Shown here: piece by piece, positions 22,872 through 28,612 of the stretch
Numbering within the stretch: the first letter of the stretch is position 1
Layout: each line of letters begins with the position of its first letter
Virus record (IMG/VR): IMGVR_UViG_3300034198_014884
Location: 1-28,612 of that record
Reading direction: 5' to 3' (one strand)
From: a virus
DNA: 28,612 bases
Position numbers and translations under genes: made by a program
Notes under the pieces: model-generated
The model's input: only the letters and a program-made list of their open reading frames with translations
Told to the model about the DNA's origin: nothing
Database searches by the model: none

Positions 22872-22907
22872 TGTCCTTTATTCACTGTTTATTAATAGTG
22901 AATTTTG
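22872..22907 (+). promoter_or_regulatory. Late-type promoter for the protease/capsid operon
   Basis: TGTCCT (22872-22877), 22 bases, GAATTTTG (22900-22907), 5 bases, then ATG 22913. It agrees in boxes and spacing with the promoters at 13774-13809 (minus) and 13944-13979. An inverted repeat TTCACT/AGTGAA (22881-22886, 22897-22902) lies in the spacer and could be an operator. Confidence 0.65.
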
Positions 22908-22912
22908 GCTTC

Positions 22913-24160
22913 ATGAATGCACTACTTCGCACAATTATTTCTTCAGCTTGGGCAATCGATGAAGCTTATGCTTTATCTGTAAATCCTTTGATGCAAAAAG
23001 TTCTATCTGGTGAAACAATAGATCTTTCGAAAATGCTTAAATCTTCAACTGAAGTTGAAATGATTGCAGCAAATTACAATGGTTTAAATATTGCTGTTGT
23101 TGAAATTGAAGATGTATTGATGCGCGAAGATCAAATGTGTGGTGGAATGGGAACTGAATCAATTGATGCGCTGTTAAAAGAATTAGCTTCCAATCCTTCA
23201 GTTGGTGCTGTTATTCTTTCTTTCAATTCACCAGGTGGTCAATCAGAATATATTGAAAATGTAGCAAAAACAATTGGCGATTATCCAAAACCAATTGTTT
23301 CTTGGGTTTCAGGTTCTTGTGCTTCTGCTGCTTATTGGCTGGCTTCAAAATCTGATGCTATTTTCACGAGCGCAAAAACAGATCGTGTTGGTTCTATTGG
23401 AACAATGATTTCATACTACAAAGCAAATCCTGAAGCTGTTGATCAACCAAGATATTTGCAAGTTAATGTTTATGCTTCAAGATCTATTGATAAAAATCGC
23501 GCTTTTGAAGATATGCTTGATGGTGAATATGAAAGAATAATTAAAGAAGTTCTTGATCCAATCAATGCTGTTTTTATTGAAGATGTTCAAACAGGGCGCG
23601 CGCAAATTGATGAATCAACATTGACTGGTAAAATGTACTATTCTTTTGATTCTCAAAAATTAGGATTAACAGATGGAATCAAATCATTTGATGAAGTTGT
23701 TGCCTATGTAACAGAACAAATCGCTAATTCTCAAAACCAAAATACAATGGGATTATTTTCTAAACACAAAAAACCACAACCAATGAAAAATGAATTATTT
23801 TCAAGCATCTTGGAAAGAGATGTGAATGATGGTGAAATTCTTTCAGCTGATGATTTGCAAAAAGTGCAATCACATATTGAAGGATTAAACCATTTAGCTC
23901 CAGCAGCAGTTGTTGAAGATCTAATCAATAAAGCAGAAGAAGCACCAGTTCTTTCTATTGCTGATGTTGTTGCAAATGCTGTAAGCGAATCAATGAAATC
24001 TTTTAACCAAAGATTTGAAGCAATTGAAACTGCATTGGAAATTAAACCAGCAGCAACTTCAACTGTAACAGCTCCAGTTAGCACAGATGAAAAATCTTTT
24101 GATGATGAACCTTGGAATGATCCAAACAGATCTTACAATAAGCTTGTTCATGGTCTTTAA
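22913..24160 (+). CDS. S49 (SppA-like) capsid maturation protease with scaffold-like C-terminus
   Basis: The start is taken at ATG 22913 (MNALLRTIISSAW), directly after the promoter box; a GTG at 22898 is the alternative. Of 415 residues, about 1-270 form a SppA/S49 peptidase: VGAVILSFNSPGGQSEYIEN, WVSGSCASAAYWLAS with the presumed nucleophile S138, and TDRVGSIGTM. In phages such enzymes cleave scaffold and capsid proteins during head maturation. From about residue 279 the sequence changes to polar, acidic helix (MGLFSKHKKPQP, later LSADDLQKVQSHIEGLNHLA), ending in a Pro/Thr-rich segment. This resembles a scaffold domain. In-frame ATGs at 23747 and 23783 could make the scaffold part alone, as in the lambda C/Nu3 arrangement. 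Confidence 0.85.
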   Translation: MNALLRTIISSAWAIDEAYALSVNPLMQKVLSGETIDLSKMLKSSTEVEMIAANYNGLNIAVVEIEDVLMREDQMCGGMGTESIDALLKELASNPSVGAVILSFNSPGGQSEYIENVAKTIGDYPKPIVSWVSGSCASAAYWLASKSDAIFTSAKTDRVGSIGTMISYYKANPEAVDQPRYLQVNVYASRSIDKNRAFEDMLDGEYERIIKEVLDPINAVFIEDVQTGRAQIDESTLTGKMYYSFDSQKLGLTDGIKSFDEVVAYVTEQIANSQNQNTMGLFSKHKKPQPMKNELFSSILERDVNDGEILSADDLQKVQSHIEGLNHLAPAAVVEDLINKAEEAPVLSIADVVANAVSESMKSFNQRFEAIETALEIKPAATSTVTAPVSTDEKSFDDEPWNDPNRSYNKLVHGL

Positions 24161-24165
24161 TTTTG
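24158..24165 (+). promoter_or_regulatory. -7 promoter box before the major capsid gene
   Basis: TAATTTTG (24158-24165) matches TAnnTTTG and begins on the stop codon of the protease gene, 23 bases before ATG 24189. No clear -33 box is present. It would give the capsid gene extra, independent expression. Confidence 0.45.
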
Positions 24166-24188
24166 TAACCTTTTAATTTTTATATACA

Positions 24189-25310
24189 ATGAAGAAAATC
24201 TTCAAATTAGCAACAAGCTTTGCCCTTTTATTAGTGGCTTTTGCTTTAGGTTCATCAGCAGGAAATGCTTTTGGAATCGATGGAACCATGACTGGTTCAC
24301 TTTTTACTGCTGGCGCATTAATTGCTAACAATCCAGTTGGTTCATTTGCAAGTGGTATTTCGCTTTCTGGTGTAAATCCAGCAACTATTGTTGCTGATTT
24401 ATCCAAATACATGGCGATTGAATCTAATCAAATGAATTTCTTTAGACAGTTAAGAAATGGATTAGAATTAGCTCCTTATGTAAAGTCAATCGGAAATCAG
24501 CGCGGAAATTATGTTGGTGTAAGTTCTTCAACTTCTGAATTATTACAAGCATTTCAACAGGGTTGGACTCCAAAGGGAACAACTTCTTTTGTAGGATACA
24601 ACAATCCAATCTTTAAATTGAAAATGGATTTCATCTTGGATAACATTGATTCAATTACAGATTCATGGTTGTTTTTCCTTTCAGATGAAACAAATTTAAG
24701 AAAAGATTGGCCATTGGTTCGTTACATCATAGAAATGGAATTGTTGCCAAAAACAATTGAAGAAATGAACACTGCAATGTGTGTTGGAAATTATGTTGCA
24801 CCAACACCTGGAACAGCTGGAAATTCAGTTGATTCAATGAATGGAATCTTAACAATTGTGGCTGATGAAATCACAGCAACAAATTTAACTCCAATCGTTA
24901 CTGGTTCAATTTCAGCTTCAAATGCTGTAACAAGATTTGAAACATTCATGGATGGAATCAATCCATTAGTTGCAAATAAAGGTGGAAGAATCCTTTGTTC
25001 AACAACTGTGGCGCGTTTCTATAAAAAACATTATAGAACATTGTTTGGTGCAACAAATGATCAGTTGGCAAAAAACAACTTGAAAATGGATGAATACAAT
25101 GTGGAAATCGTTCCAATCAATGGATTTGGTACTTCGCAAAGATTGGTATTCGCACAAGAAGGAAACTTGATTCATCTTTATGATAAATTAGTTGCTCCTT
25201 CTGGATTCAATGTTCAAGAAGATAAAAGAAATGTTGCAATCTTTACTGATTGGCATTGTGCGATTGGTTTCCAATCATTGCAAGGAATCTTTGTAAACGA
25301 TCAAGCATAA
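24189..25310 (+). CDS. Major capsid protein with signal-peptide-like N-terminus
   Basis: The 373-residue protein follows the protease/scaffold gene, the usual place of the major capsid protein. Its middle has features of Bacteroidota phage capsids: NQMNFFRQLRNGLELAPYVK, IIEMELLPKTIEEMNTAM and GRILCSTTVARFYKKHYRT. It ends DWHCAIGFQSLQGIFVNDQA. Unusually, it opens MKKIFKLATSFALLLVAFAL, then GSSAGNAFG: two lysines, a hydrophobic core and small residues, which is a textbook signal peptide or membrane anchor. This leader may be removed by the adjacent S49 protease as an N-terminal delta domain, or it may hold prohead assembly at the membrane. A terminator right after the gene favours high capsid output over the downstream genes. 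Confidence 0.78.
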   Translation: MKKIFKLATSFALLLVAFALGSSAGNAFGIDGTMTGSLFTAGALIANNPVGSFASGISLSGVNPATIVADLSKYMAIESNQMNFFRQLRNGLELAPYVKSIGNQRGNYVGVSSSTSELLQAFQQGWTPKGTTSFVGYNNPIFKLKMDFILDNIDSITDSWLFFLSDETNLRKDWPLVRYIIEMELLPKTIEEMNTAMCVGNYVAPTPGTAGNSVDSMNGILTIVADEITATNLTPIVTGSISASNAVTRFETFMDGINPLVANKGGRILCSTTVARFYKKHYRTLFGATNDQLAKNNLKMDEYNVEIVPINGFGTSQRLVFAQEGNLIHLYDKLVAPSGFNVQEDKRNVAIFTDWHCAIGFQSLQGIFVNDQA

Positions 25311-25317
25311 AACCTTT

Positions 25318-25350
25318 GCCAGCTGATTGAAAGATTGGCTGGCTTTTTTT
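25318..25350 (+). terminator. Terminator/attenuator after the capsid gene
   Basis: GCCAGC (25318-25323) pairs with GCTGGC (25338-25343), with inner wobble pairs extending it, followed by T7 (25344-25350). It begins 8 bases after the capsid stop and precedes more head genes, so partial read-through is likely. Confidence 0.85.
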
Positions 25351-25368
25351 AAATCTTATAAAAAAAAC

Positions 25369-25740
25369 ATGGAAAAAGAAATCACATTAGAAGAAGCAAA
25401 AGCAGAAATTGCAGCTTTGAAAAGTCAATTGGTAGAATTAGCAGAATCACCATCACAATTGCAAACAGCACTGGAAGAAAATGAATCTTTAAAAGCTGAA
25501 ATTGCTGAATTGAAATTGGTAACTGATAAAGTTTCCCAAAAAACAAATGTTGTTCCTGGAACATACAAATCTAAAGCGCATAAGAAAACAATTCGCTTTA
25601 AAGATGGAATGGTAAAAACAAATGTCAATGGTCATTTAGTTGATTCAGCTGAAGTGATCAAAAACGAAGATGGAAAATATACAGAAGTGCTTGATTTCTT
25701 TATTGAAGTAGGTGCTGGTGTTATTGAAATCGTTGATTAA
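25369..25740 (+). CDS. Coiled-coil head accessory protein
   Basis: I choose ATG 25369 (MEKEITLEEAKAEIAALKSQ) because upstream frame sequence lies inside the terminator hairpin. The 123-residue protein has an N-terminal coiled coil (about 1-55, with leucine/alanine heptads: LQTALEENESLKAEIAELKL). A short linker and a compact beta-like C-terminal part follow (GTYKSKAHKKTIRFKDGMVK, VDSAEVIKNEDGKYTEVLDF, FIEVGAGVIEIVD). A helical trimeric stem plus small beta knob is the usual build of head fibres and decoration proteins, and the place after the capsid gene agrees. No search confirms it. Its expression is probably reduced relative to the capsid by the terminator upstream. Confidence 0.6.
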   Translation: MEKEITLEEAKAEIAALKSQLVELAESPSQLQTALEENESLKAEIAELKLVTDKVSQKTNVVPGTYKSKAHKKTIRFKDGMVKTNVNGHLVDSAEVIKNEDGKYTEVLDFFIEVGAGVIEIVD

Positions 25741-25773
25741 TTAAATTATTCACAAACACAAAAAATTTAAACC

Positions 25774-26304
25774 ATGGCTGATATAGCAGATTTAACTGGT
25801 CAATGTGGTGTAAGAACCATTCCAGGCTTTAAAACATTATTGTATGCAGTATGTGCATGCGACATTCTTACTTTTCCTGAATACAAAACAACAACTGGTG
25901 TTGGTGATTCTATCACATTAGATGGAAACATTGTTTTGAAAACAGGCAAAAAATTCGCACAATTAGAAGTGATTTCTGAAACTGGTAAATTAACAGAAAC
26001 AGAAGTTGGTGTTGTTGGATCACAAGTATTCCAATCACAGTTTGAATTCAAATTGGCAAAAACAATTGCTTCAGATGAATGGTTAGATGCTAATCCAAAT
26101 TCTTGTATGGTTTTCGTTATTGAAGATAAAGATGGCAACCAACGTGTTATTGGAAATGATAAAGTTCCAGCAACAAGAATGGCAACTGTTGGAAACAATG
26201 GTCCAGCTTTAGCAGATGAAAAAACTTGGGCAATCACAATCATGGATAATACTGGTCGCATAGCTCCGTACTATGAAGGTGTTATTGATGTAACTGGCGC
26301 ATAG
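25774..26304 (+). CDS. Probable structural protein of the head/tail module
   Basis: The 176-residue protein begins MADIADLTGQCGVRTIPGFK, has cysteines in a short segment (YAVCACDILTF), then beta-rich sequence (GVGDSITLDGNIVLKTGKKF, VGVVGSQVFQSQFEFKLAKT). The end is IAPYYEGVIDVTGA. Proteins of this type occur downstream of the capsid gene in Bacteroidota phages. The beta-rich composition and lack of enzymatic motifs suggest a virion component such as a tail tube or decoration protein. A tail tube gene is otherwise missing in this window, so this is a candidate for it; that part is inference. It has an A-rich leader and lies 33 bases after the previous gene. Confidence 0.5.
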   Translation: MADIADLTGQCGVRTIPGFKTLLYAVCACDILTFPEYKTTTGVGDSITLDGNIVLKTGKKFAQLEVISETGKLTETEVGVVGSQVFQSQFEFKLAKTIASDEWLDANPNSCMVFVIEDKDGNQRVIGNDKVPATRMATVGNNGPALADEKTWAITIMDNTGRIAPYYEGVIDVTGA

Positions 26305-26308
26305 TCTA

Positions 26309-26545
26309 ATGGCTAAGAAAAAACCATTAAAACCTGATTTCAATTCTTTACTTTCAAAAGAAGTTGCTGAAAAGTTTGATATCAGGTTAAACTATCCTCG
26401 TTTAATCTCAAAGTTTTCAATTGGAAAATTCGGAGTAATCGATTTGAAAACATTGTCCTTAGCTCATGCACAAAGATTGGTTAATTTAGGAGCTGAATTC
26501 ATAGCACCCAAAACCAATGCAAAGCCAAGCGAACAACCTGATTAA
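26309..26545 (+). CDS. Small hypothetical protein
   Basis: The 78-residue protein is basic at its start (MAKKKPLKPDFNSLLSKEVA), has a possible beta section (FDIRLNYPRLISKFSIGKFG) and a helix (LSLAHAQRLVNLGAEFI), and ends in a polar, disordered tail rich in Lys, Pro and Ser. The pattern 'G-V-I-D-L-K-T-L-S-L-A-H-A-Q-R-L-V' recalls small phage proteins found next to capsid genes, but no function is known to me. It is four bases after the preceding stop and overlaps the next gene by 29 bases, an unusually long overlap here. Confidence 0.55.
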   Translation: MAKKKPLKPDFNSLLSKEVAEKFDIRLNYPRLISKFSIGKFGVIDLKTLSLAHAQRLVNLGAEFIAPKTNAKPSEQPD

Positions 26546-27230
26546 CGAAATTAAATCTTATATTGAAGGAAAGCTCAACTACAATGTTGGGCTTTCTTTA
26601 TTTATGCGAATTTGTTCTGATAAATCAGTTTTGGTTGAATTGTTTGGTGCTGAAACAAATGCAAAAAAACAATTATTAACTGATAAATTGCTTGAATATT
26701 ATGAAGAACAAGAACAATTGGACCAACGCAAATGCGCGAGCATACGAAATTCTAAAAACAATAATTCCAGTTCACGAAACAATGCTGAAGGCAATGAAGA
26801 TTCTATTCTTCGGCCAGATAATTATCGCTTTGTTGCAGTTAGCAATATTCCTTCAGATGATTCTATAATTGAAAGCTTAGAATCTGAATGGCGCAATCTT
26901 TATCGCCAGCGTGGAATTATCCATGTTGATTTGTATAATGCAATCAGTGATGAAAAGCGGCATGAAATTGCTTTGAATTTAATGCGCATTCAAAAACAAA
27001 TTGATGGAATCAATGAAGAAAAAAGAAAAGTGAAAGCTGGTTCCATTCCAGAAAGATTTATTAAACAATCGCGATCAGCTGAAGAATTCATTGAAATCCA
27101 AAATCTGAAATCATACATTGCCAAATTTGAGCGATTGCTGAAGAAAGAAATTACAGCTGAAGAACGCGAAAAATATCAAAGGCTTTTAAATAAACATCAA
27201 TTAAAACTTGAAAAAATTCTCAATGGCTGA
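26517..27230 (+). CDS. Hypothetical coiled-coil protein next to the terminase genes
   Basis: The 237-residue protein starts at ATG 26517 inside the previous gene. Its N-terminal section is helical (LINEIKSYIEGKLNYNVGLS, LLTDKLLEYYEEQEQLDQRK), followed by a low-complexity Asn/Ser linker (RNSKNNNSSSRNN, about 76-90). The C-terminal half is a long charged helix with heptad character (LMRIQKQIDGINEEKRK, later YIAKFERLLKKEITAEEREK). It may be a DNA-packaging accessory, because it is followed with an 8-base overlap by the small terminase candidate and then the large terminase. It has no recognised domain. Confidence 0.55.
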   Translation: MQSQANNLINEIKSYIEGKLNYNVGLSLFMRICSDKSVLVELFGAETNAKKQLLTDKLLEYYEEQEQLDQRKCASIRNSKNNNSSSRNNAEGNEDSILRPDNYRFVAVSNIPSDDSIIESLESEWRNLYRQRGIIHVDLYNAISDEKRHEIALNLMRIQKQIDGINEEKRKVKAGSIPERFIKQSRSAEEFIEIQNLKSYIAKFERLLKKEITAEEREKYQRLLNKHQLKLEKILNG

Positions 27231-27816
27231 TATTGAAAAAATAGAAGATTCTTATGGTAACATTGAAAGATATTACAAGAATCAAGGTAGGTTAACAAAG
27301 AGGGAACAGGAACTTGTGGAACGCTGGGAAACTGCTTGGTCATTATTGCGCGCCAACAGAAACAAAATAGTTGCACAAAAGAAGTATAAATCTTTGATGC
27401 TGAATAAAGGAATCATTCTTTCTGATAATGATGTGTATAGAGATTTCAGATATTGTGTTCAATTATTTGCGCCAATTTCAACACACACAAAAGATTTTCT
27501 TCGCTTGGTTTTGACTGATGCAGCAATGAAAAGAAATGAAATCAATGAAAGGCGCGCGCGAAAATTCTTTGAAGATGGCAAAACTGCTGAATATGAAAAA
27601 TTAATCAAGCTTATTCAAAAGGATGAAGAACTAATTATGAAGATTAATGGATTAGATTCTTCAGATCCTGACATGCCAGATTTTTCTAAAGTTGAAATGA
27701 CGCAAATCAATATCAACATTGATTCCAATAATTCGAAAATATTCCAAAGAATACTTGGCCAAGGTGCATTTGATATGAATGAAATAACTTATGATGATGA
27801 ATCACAATCAGAATAA
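27223..27816 (+). CDS. Small terminase subunit candidate
   Basis: The start is set at ATG 27223 (MADIEKIEDSYGNIERYYKN), which overlaps the preceding stop by 8 bases; a TTG at 27208 is the alternative. The 197-residue protein has an N-terminal helical section with RLTKREQELVERWETAWSLL, typical of a DNA-binding or oligomerising region. Basic helical sequence follows (RANRNKIVAQKKYKSLML), then a central TKDFLRLVLTDAAMKRNEIN and a C-terminal acidic, variable tail. Being directly before the large terminase, with overlapping frames (27791-27816), it is the natural place for TerS, which selects the packaging site. The sequence alone does not show the family clearly. Confidence 0.55.
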   Translation: MADIEKIEDSYGNIERYYKNQGRLTKREQELVERWETAWSLLRANRNKIVAQKKYKSLMLNKGIILSDNDVYRDFRYCVQLFAPISTHTKDFLRLVLTDAAMKRNEINERRARKFFEDGKTAEYEKLIKLIQKDEELIMKINGLDSSDPDMPDFSKVEMTQININIDSNNSKIFQRILGQGAFDMNEITYDDESQSE

Positions 27817-28612
27817 AGAACTGCAACTGAATGATGCACAAGCATTGTTTATGTATTCTATTTTCTTCATGCTTTCAGTTTCTATTCGCGTTATTCGCTG
27901 GGGAAGGGGAACAGGGAAATCCACCATTCTTGCATTGTATATTTCAGAATGTGTGAAACAAATGCCAAGATCAACTGGTGTAATGGTGGCACAATCATTT
28001 GCACAAATCAAAACAAGAACACTTCCATCCACCATTCAAGGATTGGAACAGCTTGGATATTATAAAGACATTCATTATTTTGTTGGCAAAAAACCACCAA
28101 AATCTTGGAAGTGGCCAGAACCTTATGAACCACCTTTGGATTACAGCAATTCAATGTATTGGTACAATGGTGCTATGATGGCATTTGTTTCACAAGATGG
28201 TGGAGCTGCTTCAGGTCGCGGAATGAATGTTGATTGGGTAGTTTCAGATGAATCAGCTTTATTGGATGAAGAACAATTCAACACAGATGTATTGTTAACA
28301 AATCGTGGTGGCGAAGAAAAGAAAGCTTTTTATCCAGATGGTTCTTACAAATTATTCAAAGATTGTTCATTGCACCATTCAATCACATTGTCAACATCAA
28401 CACCAGTAACAGCAAAAGGAAATTGGATTTTCAAATATGAAGAACAAGCAAAGCTCCATCCTGAAAAGGTGCTGTTCCTTTCAGCCAATGCTTATGTGAA
28501 CAAAAAGAATTTAGGGCAACAGTATTTTGATAATGCCAAAGCAATCATGCCTGATTTCCTTTTTCGTGCTGAAGTATTGAATGAACGCATGAAGCAAGTG
28601 GAAACATGTTTC
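27791..28612 (+). CDS. terL: Large terminase subunit, ATPase part (cut by window edge)
   Basis: An open frame runs to the window edge and is therefore incomplete (274 residues seen). A stop at 27785-27787 limits the start to one of three successive ATG codons (27791, 27794, 27797). The first is used here. The motor ATPase motifs are clear: Walker A GRGTGKST at about residues 38-45, Walker B with D153-E154 in VDWVVSDES, and the coupling motif ITLSTSTPV. The RNase H-like nuclease domain must lie beyond the window. The enzyme pumps DNA into the prohead and cuts the concatemer. The start overlaps the small-terminase candidate by 26 bases. A membrane-like stretch before Walker A (FMYSIFFMLSVSIRVIRW) is the normal buried strand. 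Confidence 0.9.
   Translation, partial: MMMNHNQNKELQLNDAQALFMYSIFFMLSVSIRVIRWGRGTGKSTILALYISECVKQMPRSTGVMVAQSFAQIKTRTLPSTIQGLEQLGYYKDIHYFVGKKPPKSWKWPEPYEPPLDYSNSMYWYNGAMMAFVSQDGGAASGRGMNVDWVVSDESALLDEEQFNTDVLLTNRGGEEKKAFYPDGSYKLFKDCSLHHSITLSTSTPVTAKGNWIFKYEEQAKLHPEKVLFLSANAYVNKKNLGQQYFDNAKAIMPDFLFRAEVLNERMKQVETCF

Noticed and set aside
26454-26490. GTCCT with TAATTTAG 22 bases later
   Set aside because: Inside a coding region, the second box does not match, and the next start at 26517 is too far away for the pattern.
1-28612. tRNA, rRNA, integrase or transposase genes
   Set aside because: None recognised on either strand; lysogeny cannot be judged because the window is incomplete.

Overview
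The window is a large part of a tailed double-stranded DNA phage (or prophage) genome whose host belongs to the Bacteroidota, most likely a Flavobacteriia-like bacterium. The reasons are the strong AT bias, A-rich leaders with no Shine-Dalgarno sequences, several promoters with the Bacteroidota -7 element TAnnTTTG, and protein families typical of Bacteroidota phages (DUF6712-like, degenerate-CHC2 primase-helicase, TIGR02594-type endolysin, characteristic tail proteins). I see no integrase, tRNA, CRISPR array or insertion sequence. Both ends cut through genes, so the genome continues beyond the window.

Layout. 1-1662: the tail end of an upstream gene, a DUF6712-like structural protein, then three small overlapping membrane or charged proteins (possible holin and lysis accessories), closed by a terminator. 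1723-9673: the early/replication module, with small regulators, a 1075-residue primase-helicase, a ribbon-helix-helix-like mini-protein, a protein with a DnaA domain IV-like motif, a DUF4406 protein and a cytosine-C5 DNA methyltransferase. 9702-13786 (minus strand): tape measure protein and a gp10-like tail completion protein. 13787-13983: a divergent control region. 13984-21508 (plus strand): tail completion candidate, two large distal tail proteins, tail fibre and endolysin. 21509-22027: a non-coding region with iteron-like CCGCTTTT repeats, a 21-bp perfect inverted repeat and an AT-rich core, which is a candidate replication origin. 22028-28612: the head and packaging module, with two small unknowns, S49 protease with a scaffold-like tail, major capsid protein, accessory head proteins, small-terminase candidate and the start of the large terminase.

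The most notable result is a shared promoter architecture in front of three structural operons: nGTCCT, exactly 22 bases, then GAnTTTTG, then only 4-5 bases before the ATG. It occurs at 13809-13774 (minus), 13944-13979 (plus) and 22872-22907 (plus). It looks like a phage-specific late promoter making leaderless mRNAs. It differs from the host-like TAnnTTTG promoters at 1761, 5810, 13852, 22016 and 24158. The plus-strand promoter at 13852 is followed within about 80 bases by a strong terminator and so may make a small RNA.

The functions fit together as follows. The replication genes copy the genome, perhaps from the 21.6-21.9 kb repeats. The methyltransferase probably protects the DNA. The late promoter class would then switch on the two divergent tail operons and the protease/capsid operon. 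All calls come from reading the sequence; no database search was possible.
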